45,958 nucleotides of DNA from an uncultured Ruminococcus sp. (lineage in GTDB: Bacteria; Bacillota; Clostridia; Oscillospirales; Ruminococcaceae): NCBI GenBank assembly GCA_947169885.1, contig CAMVRM010000022.1, positions 1 to 45,958 of the forward strand, read 5' to 3'. Positions 34,551-42,585 of this stretch are shown here, in pieces (the first letter of the stretch is position 1; every line of letters starts with the position of its first letter). A program made the translations under genes and the position numbers. The notes under the pieces were generated by a model. The model saw only the letters and a program-made list of their open reading frames with translations, had not been told where the DNA came from and did no database searches.

Positions 34551-34621
34551 TTGAAACCATTGTAACGCAAAAAGCTGTTGAAAATGTGCAGCATAAATAA
34601 CTGAAAGCGAGGTAAACAAAC

Positions 34622-35143
34622 ATGGCAAAAATAAGAAAAACATACACGCTCGATAAGGAAGCGGTAGTAGTCCTTGAACAGATAGGTCTTACCGAAAATA
34701 TCCCGGTCTCATCTCTGCTCAACAGTCTTATTCTTCAGAAAGGCGTTGAACTTGGTATACTGGAGATCAACGAAGTGAAAAACAGTATATATGATGACCG
34801 TGAGATAAAATATAACTACACCGATGGTCAGACAAGATTTGAAAATCTGCTGTTGAACTCAACTGCAAAAATGACAGATGCAGCAGACAGCACTCAGAGC
34901 GCCGTCCGGCAGGTCGATCTCCGTGTAGGTGACGTGGAAAAAATGGTGTATCAGCTCAGGGATATGATGAATGTTTTTTTGAAATACTCGGTGCCGGAGG
35001 ATGGCTCTGTTCCGTTCATGTCCGCAGACGAAAACAGCGACAATTACGAATCATCTCTGTTCCTTAAAAAGTCTAACGATAACTACCGCCGCCGTCAGGA
35101 GCGTCTGAGGACTGATAACGCCAATTTCAGAGGTAAGCACTGA
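34622..35143 (+). CDS. relaxosome accessory protein, RHH/MobC-like, 173 aa
   Basis: ATG 34622, with GAAAGCGAGG upstream. The N-terminal part (KIRKTYTLDKEAVVVLEQIG, then IPVSSLLNSLILQKGVELG) reads as a ribbon-helix-helix domain. The middle is a long helix (TDAADSTQSAVRQVDLRVGD), and the C terminus is basic with RRRQERLR. The stop overlaps the relaxase start (TGATG), so the two are translationally coupled. MobC-type proteins bind oriT and help the relaxase open it. The family call is by pattern and position. Confidence 0.65.
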   Translation: MAKIRKTYTLDKEAVVVLEQIGLTENIPVSSLLNSLILQKGVELGILEINEVKNSIYDDREIKYNYTDGQTRFENLLLNSTAKMTDAADSTQSAVRQVDLRVGDVEKMVYQLRDMMNVFLKYSVPEDGSVPFMSADENSDNYESSLFLKKSNDNYRRRQERLRTDNANFRGKH

Positions 35144-37785
35144 TGCCTGCGGTGGTTCTTAAAACCTCGTTTCGGTACAAATGGGATATAGGCGGTTTCC
35201 TTGACTACATGGAGCGCCCCGAAGCGTTCAGTAACAATTTGTCGGATAAAAAATCAGAGTATTACGATTATCTTGAATACATGGGAAACGAGGATAAGTC
35301 TGACGGACTGTTTTCTGCTTCAAAGGACTTGCTTGATACGGAGGACAAGGCGCAGCTTCGTCAGCTTGAAATATCTGCCTTGTCGCAGGGCTGTCCGAAG
35401 TATCTCGGAGTTATCAGCTTTGACAACAACTATCTAAAACAAAACGGCTGGATAGTGGGTGACAAGCTTGATAAAGACAAGCTGAAGGACTGCGCCAGAA
35501 AAGCGATCACAGCAATGATAAATGCTTCGGACAAGCTGGAAGCAGATAATGTGGTATGGGTCGCAGCCATACACACCAACACCGACAACGTTCATATCCA
35601 CTTTCAGCTCATCGAAAAGGAACGCCGTGAGGACAGGAGGGTGACTTACAAGGGAAAGGGACAGGACAAGCTTGAAACAGCAGCGTTTGAACGGCTGAAA
35701 TCAACTGTACTCAGCGATACACTCACACGAAAGCAGACTCCGATCATAACCGAGATCGAGCGAAAGATACTCGTTCCCTCGATAGGTGAAAAATTTACAC
35801 CGACAGCGAGCATAAATGCTCTTATGCACGATCTGCCCGAAACCAAAAAGGCATGGCAGTACGGGCGTTCAAAAATGCAGCCGTACCGTCAGAGGATAAA
35901 AGCCTGTGTAGATGAGATAATTGAGAGCGACAGTGAGTTGTCAAAACAGTTTGATGATTACAAGAGCAAGCTTGAAAACATGAGCCGTCAGTACCGTGAA
36001 TTATATGGAAAGCGTGAGGACGGAAGAACACCCATAGAGGAATATACTGTAAATCACCTCGACGATTTTTATAACGCTGCCGGTAACAAGCTGCTTCAGG
36101 AAATATACAAACTGAAATACGAAGATGATGCTCACGACCCTACAATGACGAAAAAAGTAAAAAAAGCTGCCGCCCCCAATCTTATAAAAGAAAAAAATAG
36201 GAATTTACGTTCAAATGCTCCTATCCCGGAGGATAGTGATCCGGTTGATGAGAGCGACACCTATGAATATGAAAAGACTGAACATGAAAAACAAAATATC
36301 AGCGATAACAGAAAAGGATATAAACTCGATTGGTCGAAAGAATATAAAAAGGCTCAGAAGATCATCTACAACAGAAATTCGACAGCCGATGATATAAAAA
36401 CAGCCGAAAAAATATTGCTTGCTGAGAGTGGCAAAGGAAATGCCCTTGCGACCTTTGCACTTGGTAAGCTGTACTCGACTGAAAAGCACGGAACAAAAGA
36501 CGAAACAAAATCTTATCAGTATTATGAACTTGCGCTGACTGCTTTCAGGGAACTTGAAAAGACGGACAAGCAAAAGCCGTACTTACAGTACCGGATAGGC
36601 AAAATGTATCAGTACGGACTTGGAACAGAAACAGATTACATTGAAGCGCATGATTGGTTTGAACGTTCTGCTAATCAGAACAACAAGTATGCACAGTTTT
36701 CGCTTGCCAATATGTATTATTACGGCACCGGAGTTGAACAAGATTCTCAGAAAGCCTTTGAATGGTATGAAAGATCATATCAGCAAGGAATGCCGTATGC
36801 GGCATACGCACTTGGTCAGATGTACAGCCGAGGACAGTATGTTGATAATGATGATGAAAAAGCGCAAAAATGCTATAAAGAAGCACTTCAAGGCTTTCTC
36901 AATATGGAAACGGATGCTGCCGATGATAACCTTCTGTATAAAATCGGGCAGATGTACCGTGACGGAAAAGGAACAAAATCAGATATAGCAAAGGCATTGA
37001 AGTATTTTGAGAGATCGGCAGAACTTAACAACGTAAATGCTCAAAGGATAATGGGGGTCGAATACGTTACCGGAGAAAACATTGCTCAGGATATTCCTAA
37101 AGGTTTGAAAATGCTAACAGCACTTGCCGGTAAAAAAGACACTCTTGCGGCATATAAGCTCGGTCAGTTTTATAAGTGCGGTGAGTACATTGAAAAAGAC
37201 CTTGACAAAGCTGAAAAGTATCTGCTTTTAGCCGAAGAAAATGAGTTAGCCATGTACTCACTCGGTAAGTTGTATCTCACAGAAGAAAAAAAGGACATAG
37301 GAAAAGCGGCTCACTATTTCGAGAAAGCCTGCGAAAAGCCCTCGATCAGACCTTTTGCGGCATACACCTACGCAAAGCTGCTGCTTGACGATACGCCGAT
37401 ACATAACAGCGGAAAAGCAGTGAAGTTGCTTGTGGATAATGCTGCCGACAACGATCAATGTGCGTATCTTCTTGGAAAGCTTTATCTGTTTGGAACTAAG
37501 GAAATACAGAAAAATATAGATGCGGCAGAGCAATGGCTGAAATACGCAGCCGGGCATGAAAATAAAAATGCCGCTGTTATACTGGAACGTGGCATACGAA
37601 AAATATATGCACGAAAGGCGTTCAGAAACGCTGCATCAGGTTCGCAGCATATCATGGACAGATGTGCCGGCAGCATAGAACGGCTTCTGAGAGAATCGGA
37701 AGCACACCTGAAAGCACTGCAAAACGAATACGAATACAATGTCGAACAGCATGGAATGTTCGATGAATATGAGAGGGAGTATTGA
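35143..37785 (+). CDS. MobL/MobP-type relaxase fused to Sel1 repeats, 880 aa
   Basis: The N-terminal about 330 residues are a relaxase: histidine motif HTNTDNVHIHF with H144, H151 and H153 (metal ligands), a preceding tyrosine-rich segment YYDYLEYMGN (about 40-49) that could hold the nicking tyrosine, and PSIGEKFTP. The protein would cut oriT and lead the strand into the recipient. After a charged linker (about 330-410) come about ten Sel1-like repeats to residue about 815 (signatures YRIGKMYQYGLG, FSLANMYYYGTG, YALGQMYSRG, YKIGQMYRDGKG, YKLGQFYKCG), then a helical tail. Sel1 repeats are TPR-like protein-binding solenoids. The fusion suggests the relaxase carries its own docking domain. It is followed after one base by the coupling protein. 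Confidence 0.85.
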   Translation: MPAVVLKTSFRYKWDIGGFLDYMERPEAFSNNLSDKKSEYYDYLEYMGNEDKSDGLFSASKDLLDTEDKAQLRQLEISALSQGCPKYLGVISFDNNYLKQNGWIVGDKLDKDKLKDCARKAITAMINASDKLEADNVVWVAAIHTNTDNVHIHFQLIEKERREDRRVTYKGKGQDKLETAAFERLKSTVLSDTLTRKQTPIITEIERKILVPSIGEKFTPTASINALMHDLPETKKAWQYGRSKMQPYRQRIKACVDEIIESDSELSKQFDDYKSKLENMSRQYRELYGKREDGRTPIEEYTVNHLDDFYNAAGNKLLQEIYKLKYEDDAHDPTMTKKVKKAAAPNLIKEKNRNLRSNAPIPEDSDPVDESDTYEYEKTEHEKQNISDNRKGYKLDWSKEYKKAQKIIYNRNSTADDIKTAEKILLAESGKGNALATFALGKLYSTEKHGTKDETKSYQYYELALTAFRELEKTDKQKPYLQYRIGKMYQYGLGTETDYIEAHDWFERSANQNNKYAQFSLANMYYYGTGVEQDSQKAFEWYERSYQQGMPYAAYALGQMYSRGQYVDNDDEKAQKCYKEALQGFLNMETDAADDNLLYKIGQMYRDGKGTKSDIAKALKYFERSAELNNVNAQRIMGVEYVTGENIAQDIPKGLKMLTALAGKKDTLAAYKLGQFYKCGEYIEKDLDKAEKYLLLAEENELAMYSLGKLYLTEEKKDIGKAAHYFEKACEKPSIRPFAAYTYAKLLLDDTPIHNSGKAVKLLVDNAADNDQCAYLLGKLYLFGTKEIQKNIDAAEQWLKYAAGHENKNAAVILERGIRKIYARKAFRNAASGSQHIMDRCAGSIERLLRESEAHLKALQNEYEYNVEQHGMFDEYEREY

Positions 37786-37786
37786 C

Positions 37787-40090
37787 ATGAAGAAAAACAA
37801 AGACCCCGAAAAGCTGCGTGGACACAGCAGCATAGATGAGGTCGCTAATCCACGGGCTAAAGCCATGATAATACAGCTCATATTGTTTGTGCTGCTGTAT
37901 TATGTGGTGATCTCGCTTGTGTTCAGCTATCTGCACAACTCACTTGCTTACCTGGGTGATATAAAAAATCCGGGGAAGTATTTTCGTTTTAAGCTGATAT
38001 ATCTTGTGTATGCCGAAGGACTTGGAGTATTCTGGAATTTTATGATCTCCGCATTGCTATCTATCTTCACTGTGGTCAAGCTTGATCAGTTGTGGAAGGT
38101 AAAAAACGGCAACAAGGGTGTTAAGGGCAAGGCACACTGGCTAAAAGAGGAAGAAGTCGAAAATCTTCTGAGCAGTTTCCCGGAGGACAATATAGAGGAG
38201 TGTCCGTCAGGCGGTATACCGCTTTGGCGAAATAACGGCTATATCTATGTCGATACCGAAACGATACACTCGCTTATAATCGGCACTACCCGTTCGGGTA
38301 AGGGTCAGACATTCGTCATGCCGATGATACGGTATATATCCCATGCCAAGATAAAGCACAGCATGATACTCAACGACCCGAAGGGCGAGCTGCTTGAAAA
38401 CTGCTATGATATGCTTATAGAAAACGGGTATAATGTGGCTGTTCTGAATCTTCGTGATACCCAGTGGTCGCACCTGTGGAATCCCTTGCAGGTCATAATC
38501 GACGAATACCGTGACCGCAGGGACGGCAAAGACGGAAACACCGATCTGTCACGCTGTATTAAGCTGTCTCAGTCACTTGCAAACGTATTTACTCATAATG
38601 ACAAATCAGACCCCATATGGCCCGAATCAGCAAAATCGCTGTTTGTGGCTATGCTGCTTTATCTGCTTGAACAGGGCTATGACAATCATCACCTTGAAAA
38701 CGTGAGCCTTTACTCGCTGTATCAGATGTTCATTGAGTTTGGTACGGCAAATGAAACAAGAGGTCAGCGAGAGATAAATGCGCTTGATGAGCTGTTTGAG
38801 AGCCTGCCTATCGGAAATCCCGCAAGATCGGCTTATGCGACCTCAAACTTTGCTTCGGGCGAGATGCGTTCCTCGATATTCTCCACACTTGCAAGCAACC
38901 TGACACTTTTCGGCTCTGACGTGGGTGTTTCAAAGCTTACTTCGGGCAATCAGATAAACTTCCAGTCGCTTGCCGACCCCGACAAGCCTATGGCGGTTTT
39001 CATGCTTGTTCCCGACAATGAAACTTCACGATATGTTTTGGCATCACTGTTCGTGAATCAGTGCTATGATGAGCTTGTGGAATACGCAAATAATTTCCGT
39101 GGGCAAAAGCTGCCGCAGAGAGTGCATTTCATACTTGACGAGTTCGGAAACATGGTGCATATCCCGAACATGGACACAAAGATAACTGTCGGTGCAGGAA
39201 GAAATCTGCTGTTCAATATGTTCATACAAGACTTGAACCAGCTTGATACCAAATACAGCAATGCCGCCAAAACGATACGCTCAAACTGCGGAAATTTGGT
39301 GTATATAAACTCCCTTGACAACGACACAAACAAGTATTTCAGCGAGGTGCTTGGAAACAAAACGCTTGAATATAGCACATACAGCGGAAGTCTCAGCAGC
39401 TTCCTCGATCATCAGAACAAGGCAGTGGAAGCACAGGCTCTTGTGACGGCTGATGAACTGGCGAACCTTCCGCAGGGAACGGCGATAACAAAACGGCAGC
39501 GCAGCTATCCGATGAAAACAAAGTTTGAGTTTTTCTACAAGCTGGGCATCAAGGCGCAGGCTGTTCCCGATATTGCGAAGAAAATGCAGCTTATCGACCG
39601 TCCGCTTGAGGAAACGATCTATCCGCTGGAGGAGATATGGTGCAAGCTCATCAGGCGCACGATCATTGATCAGTCTATGCCGGCACAGCAGGACTACAAA
39701 TGGAAGAGCGCTGCTGAACGTCTGCTGTCAGACAACAGGTGGGTATGGCAGGCAGAGCAGGCAGATGAAAACGGCAGTCAGAGTTTTCGGCTCGTCCCGA
39801 AATCTGGCGTTGTGATAAAACGGACAAAGCGTACCGACTTTAAGCCGCAGGCAAGACCTAACAAAAAGCTTGATGATGTACTGAGCAGGATCAAGGAAAA
39901 GAACGAAGCCGACCTGCAATCGCTCATGCAGGGATTAAATCAGCTTTTCGGCACAGACCTTGACACCGACGGAAAAAAGTCACTTGCAAAAAAGCTTATA
40001 GATCAGGTAAGAAAAATGTCCTATCTTTCCGGTACCGACAAGCGCCTGCTTGAAGATCATATCAATACGGCGCACAACGGAGCAGCGTGA
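37787..40090 (+). CDS. virD4: VirD4/TraG-type coupling protein, 767 aa
   Basis: GAGGGAG precedes ATG 37787; the open frame from 37739 overlaps the relaxase and is rejected. Two N-terminal membrane helices (about 24-52 and 68-100) are followed by the ATPase domain. Walker A is GTTRSGKG (166-173) and Walker B is FILDEFGNM (D451, E452). Also seen are IRSNCGNLVYINS, the all-alpha domain and a C-terminal lysine-rich tail. Coupling proteins recruit the relaxase-DNA complex to the VirB channel and pump DNA. Adjacent coupled genes for relaxase and VirD4 fit this role. It is the last plus-strand gene before the minus-strand cargo block. Confidence 0.95.
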   Translation: MKKNKDPEKLRGHSSIDEVANPRAKAMIIQLILFVLLYYVVISLVFSYLHNSLAYLGDIKNPGKYFRFKLIYLVYAEGLGVFWNFMISALLSIFTVVKLDQLWKVKNGNKGVKGKAHWLKEEEVENLLSSFPEDNIEECPSGGIPLWRNNGYIYVDTETIHSLIIGTTRSGKGQTFVMPMIRYISHAKIKHSMILNDPKGELLENCYDMLIENGYNVAVLNLRDTQWSHLWNPLQVIIDEYRDRRDGKDGNTDLSRCIKLSQSLANVFTHNDKSDPIWPESAKSLFVAMLLYLLEQGYDNHHLENVSLYSLYQMFIEFGTANETRGQREINALDELFESLPIGNPARSAYATSNFASGEMRSSIFSTLASNLTLFGSDVGVSKLTSGNQINFQSLADPDKPMAVFMLVPDNETSRYVLASLFVNQCYDELVEYANNFRGQKLPQRVHFILDEFGNMVHIPNMDTKITVGAGRNLLFNMFIQDLNQLDTKYSNAAKTIRSNCGNLVYINSLDNDTNKYFSEVLGNKTLEYSTYSGSLSSFLDHQNKAVEAQALVTADELANLPQGTAITKRQRSYPMKTKFEFFYKLGIKAQAVPDIAKKMQLIDRPLEETIYPLEEIWCKLIRRTIIDQSMPAQQDYKWKSAAERLLSDNRWVWQAEQADENGSQSFRLVPKSGVVIKRTKRTDFKPQARPNKKLDDVLSRIKEKNEADLQSLMQGLNQLFGTDLDTDGKKSLAKKLIDQVRKMSYLSGTDKRLLEDHINTAHNGAA

Positions 40091-40099
40091 TAATAATTG

Positions 40100-40121
40100 T
40101 TTTCTGCCACATGGCAGAAAA
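40100..40121. repeat. dyad repeat, copy 6 (full 22-bp symmetry)
   Basis: Core CTGCCACATGGCAG (40104-40117) with TTTT and AAAA flanks. It directly abuts a GCCGTCAG stem. With copy 7 it brackets the minus-strand module, and copy 7 has the same abutting stem. Confidence 0.85.
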
Positions 40122-40157
40122 AGCCGTCAGGCAGCACAGCGGGCTCTCTGACGGCTT
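40121..40157 (-). terminator. terminator of the minus-strand lipoprotein operon
   Basis: AAGCCGTCAG (40121-40130) pairs with CTGACGGCTT (40148-40157). Read on the minus strand it is followed by TTTT from the adjacent dyad repeat. It has no T-tract on the plus strand, though it may still slow VirD4 transcripts. Confidence 0.75.
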
Positions 40158-40220
40158 AAATACGAACTTTAATGCTACTCACATTAGTATTTGTTTTTTT
40201 ATTAGCTCTTTGGAAATACG

Positions 40221-40949
40221 TCAAGGATAGATATCAAATGAGAAAACAACAGTGCTTGGATTATAAGTAAAACCATATTTTTTACTGACCAGTCCTTTAT
40301 TTCCCGGAAAGGCATTTAACCACAATTCAATTGCTGCACTGCTCCAGTTTTCTTCAAGCTCTGCAGAAACACTTTTTACAACGCTTTCGCCTGAAGCTAA
40401 TGTTGTCCCTTTCCAATCTGCTGTTTGAGTGTGTATTGCTCCGCAATGTTTGGCAAGATCAGTTTCTGCAAATAAAGAAGGTTCACAGTCGAGTATAAAT
40501 TCTTGATCCCAATTATTTGTGATTGTGACATCAACATAGAATTTTCCGTCATCGCCTAAATAATAATCAAAGCTCTCTGTAATTCTGCCGTCAGAAGTTA
40601 CAGCACTATAATCTGTTTCCCTAACAAATTCAAAATATTCCGGATCTTCATTTATTTCTACATCTTCAATGATGGAGGTCTTTTCATCAACTGAGTTTTG
40701 CTCATCTGCAAGAGAGCTTTGTTCATCAGGTGGAAAACTATCAAAATTAGCTTGAGTTTCTGCTACAGCCGATGATTCTTGTTCGATACTTGTTTCGGAT
40801 ACTACAGAACTGCTTTCACTTACAATTGACGATGTTTGAGCATACTGTTTCTGTTGTAAATTACTCGATGGATTCATTTCGTTACTACCGCAGCCGACAT
40901 TCATAAACGCTACGACCAAAGCCAAAAAGATTAATAGCCATTTTTTCAT
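40221..40949 (-). CDS. lipoprotein 2, Ser/Glu-rich linker, 242 aa
   Basis: The start at 40949 (minus strand) is preceded by GGGGGGAG; an upstream GTG at 40967 overlaps the small gene and is rejected. The sequence has a signal peptide (MKKWLLIFLALVVAF) with lipobox NVGC, a Ser/Glu/Val-rich linker of about 85 residues, then a beta-rich domain (FYVDVTITNNWDQEFILD, then SGESVVKSVSAELE) that resembles Ig-like or DUF4352-type extracellular domains. The architecture parallels lipoprotein 1 at 23605 although the domains differ. It is expressed together with the 36-residue peptide. Function unknown. Confidence 0.75.
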   Translation of the reverse strand: MKKWLLIFLALVVAFMNVGCGSNEMNPSSNLQQKQYAQTSSIVSESSSVVSETSIEQESSAVAETQANFDSFPPDEQSSLADEQNSVDEKTSIIEDVEINEDPEYFEFVRETDYSAVTSDGRITESFDYYLGDDGKFYVDVTITNNWDQEFILDCEPSLFAETDLAKHCGAIHTQTADWKGTTLASGESVVKSVSAELEENWSSAAIELWLNAFPGNKGLVSKKYGFTYNPSTVVFSFDIYP

Positions 40950-40966
40950 TTGCTCCCCCCGAACCA

Positions 40967-41077
40967 TTAGTACAAAATCACATGTAAACCTGAAAACACA
41001 TTTGTAATCTTAGAGGCATATGTATTATTTTCACCATCTTTTGCTAGAGACGATACTTTCTTTAATATACTTTTCAT
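40967..41077 (-). CDS. small peptide gene, 36 aa
   Basis: On the minus strand, ATG at 41077 with an excellent AGGAGGT (41083-41089) encodes MKSILKKVSSLAKDGEN and continues for 36 residues to the stop at 40967-40969. It ends 17 bases before the start of lipoprotein 2, so the pair form an operon. The N-terminal half is a basic amphipathic helix and there is no signal peptide. It is too short for routine gene calling. It could be a signalling peptide, membrane-active peptide or leader peptide; no evidence separates these. Confidence 0.6.
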   Translation of the reverse strand: MKSILKKVSSLAKDGENNTYASKITNVFSGLHVILY

Positions 41078-41088
41078 AATTTACCTCC

Positions 41089-41114
41089 TGTTCCTGTAAA
41101 ATGTTCCTGTAAAA
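41089..41114. repeat. 13-bp perfect tandem repeat upstream of the small peptide gene
   Basis: TGTTCCTGTAAAA twice in succession (41089-41101 and 41102-41114). On the minus strand it lies in the 5' untranslated region, touching the ribosome site, so it could bind a regulator or affect translation. The remainder of the gap to 41160 is AT-rich, presumably holding the promoter. Confidence 0.8.
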
Positions 41115-41159
41115 CTTTAAAAAGCTAACATAAATACTTATCTATTATTATGCTCGTTT

Positions 41160-41192
41160 TAAATAAAGCCGAGGAACAAAATGTCCTCGGCT
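41160..41192 (-). terminator. terminator of the NPKTG surface-protein gene
   Basis: AGCCGAGGA (41167-41175) pairs with TCCTCGGCT (41184-41192). On the minus strand it is followed by TTATTTAAAA. Confidence 0.85.
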
Positions 41193-41224
41193 CCAACTAT
41201 ATAAACTTTTTTGTTTATAATAAA

Positions 41225-41926
41225 TTACTTAGACTTCTTTGCAACGGTCAGCACTGCAAATGCGAGTAACGTCATGCCGCCTACAGTCATGCCGACAAGA
41301 CCACCTGTCTTGGGGTTATCGTCCTTGCTCTTATCGGATTTTGAGGAAGAAGCGGATGCGCTGCTTGCAGCTGCGGGTGATGTACTGCTCGCCGTGCCGG
41401 TTGAAGAAGTGCTGCCTGCTGCCGAACTGCTGTCTGCGGGGGAGACGGAGCTTGTGTCGGGTGCGCTGCTGTAATCAACTGTATATGATTCAACATAAGA
41501 ATCAGATATGCTGCTGCTCGAAGTATCAGACTTTGAACTGCTGCTTGATACATCAGGCGTTGAACTGCTTTCAGAATCATCTGATGCGGGAGAATCATCG
41601 AGACTCTCTTCGTCTTGTTCTGATAAGTTCACAGTTTCACAATATTTTTTATTCTGAGCTACAAAGATCCTTCCTTCTCCGTCAATGACAAAAATCGCAA
41701 CATATTGTCCTGTCGGATCTATAGTACAATGAGCTTCTACCCACTCATCGGCTGGCACACCGTCGATAGTTGCCCAGGAGCCGTCTTCATTGTATTCCAA
41801 AAAGCCTTCAATATGATACCCATTGACCCAAAAGTCTGTTGCCGCCGAAACTATGACTGTCGCAGCTGCGGCAGCTGCAAGTGCAACTCCGATAAGTCCA
41901 GCTGCTGCCTTTGGTACTATTTTCAT
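41225..41926 (-). CDS. sortase-anchored surface protein (NPKTG), 233 aa
   Basis: Minus-strand ATG at 41926 with AAAGGAGTGG. It has an N-terminal signal peptide (KAAAGLIGVALAAAAAATVI), a small globular domain (about 32-100, with DFWVNGYHIEGFLEYNEDGS and FVIDGEGRIF) and a low-complexity Ser/Asp/Ala/Thr stalk of about 100 residues. The end is a typical cell-wall sorting signal: NPKTGG (about 205), a hydrophobic helix (MTVGGMTLLAFAVLTV) and a basic tail AKKSK. A host sortase would attach it to peptidoglycan. The stalk suggests presentation through the wall, perhaps in mating contact. The ligand is unknown. Confidence 0.8.
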   Translation of the reverse strand: MKIVPKAAAGLIGVALAAAAAATVIVSAATDFWVNGYHIEGFLEYNEDGSWATIDGVPADEWVEAHCTIDPTGQYVAIFVIDGEGRIFVAQNKKYCETVNLSEQDEESLDDSPASDDSESSSTPDVSSSSSKSDTSSSSISDSYVESYTVDYSSAPDTSSVSPADSSSAAGSTSSTGTASSTSPAAASSASASSSKSDKSKDDNPKTGGLVGMTVGGMTLLAFAVLTVAKKSK

Positions 41927-42161
41927 AATGCACCACTCCTTTCTTACGATTAATCATACACTACATTTATTAACTAATTGTATATCTTCTATTAATAAAC
42001 GCTAAATATTAACGAATAGTGATTTTTTTGTTAATATATACAATTACTTGTTATTGATTCTGTTTAAATAGTAGAATTTCAACATGAACTATTGAAAATG
42101 TTAAATAAATATAGTAATATTATAATATCAAAGGTCTTTTGAATAGTTAGGTCGATTTTGA
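41927..42161. other. AT-rich divergent intergenic region
   Basis: This gap holds the promoter for the minus-strand surface gene (not precisely assignable) and one for the plus strand (42092-42120). It also contains inverted repeat AATTGTATAT (41976-41985) and ATATACAATT (42036-42045), a possible operator for the minus-strand gene. I see no gene in it. Confidence 0.6.
42092..42120 (+). promoter_or_regulatory. sigma-A-like promoter before the broken ORF
   Basis: TTGAAA (42092-42097), 17 bases, TAATAT (42115-42120). Confidence 0.6.
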
Positions 42162-42410
42162 AGGGAGTGGGGTGAAGAGAATCAGAACAATAAAATTAGT
42201 TATTCTGAATTAACAACATCAAGCAATGAGATCGTTTTGGCAAATCGTGATGAGCAATATGAACACGATGATAATGTGTGTACTGACTACGAACTTTTCT
42301 TTTCATCTTTAGATGACCTTGCAGGCTATCTCATTGAAAACCGAAACGGAAGCGAAAGCATACTGTTTGAGAGCGAATCGCAATTAAAAAACAAGAATCC
42401 AAAAAGATAA
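42162..42410 (+). pseudogene. broken small gene without a start
   Basis: An 82-codon frame ends at 42408-42410 and encodes an acidic sequence (DEQYEHDDNVCTDYELFFSS, then LDDLAGYLIENR), but it has no usable ATG or GTG. A GTG at 42172, with AAGGGAG upstream and the promoter 42092-42120, opens a different frame that stops after 13 codons. The simplest reading is a small gene disrupted by a frameshift near 42175-42215. The product is not recognised. Confidence 0.4.
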
Positions 42411-42417
42411 CGTACAC

Positions 42418-42433
42418 TCTGCCACATGGCAGA
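42418..42433. repeat. dyad repeat, copy 7
   Basis: Core CTGCCACATGGCAG (42419-42432). It abuts a GCCGTCAG stem exactly as copy 6 does, and with copy 6 bounds the minus-strand surface module. Confidence 0.85.
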
Positions 42434-42480
42434 AAAGCCGTCAGACAGTGGGAAATGCCCTCTGACGGCTTTTGGTTTTT
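42433..42480 (+). terminator. terminator before topB (first of two)
   Basis: AAAAGCCGTCAGA (42433-42445) pairs with TCTGACGGCTTTT (42461-42473), 13 bp, followed by GGTTTTT. Confidence 0.9.
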
Positions 42481-42512
42481 AAACGTAAAATTCACAAGCA
42501 CCCCCCTGAAAG

Positions 42513-42556
42513 CCCCTCTGAGAGCCGTTCACACGGTTCTGAGGGGTCTTTCTTTA
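42513..42556 (+). terminator. second terminator or attenuator before topB
   Basis: CCCCTC...AGAGCCGT (42513-42528) pairs with ACGGTTCTGAGGGG (42533-42546) with a two-base bulge, then TCTTTCTTT. It lies 30 bases from the topB start. No promoter is evident between the two hairpins, so topB expression must read through, or start within, this leader. Confidence 0.7.
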
Positions 42557-42585
42557 AAAAGAAAAAATGAAAGAGGTAATTGAAA

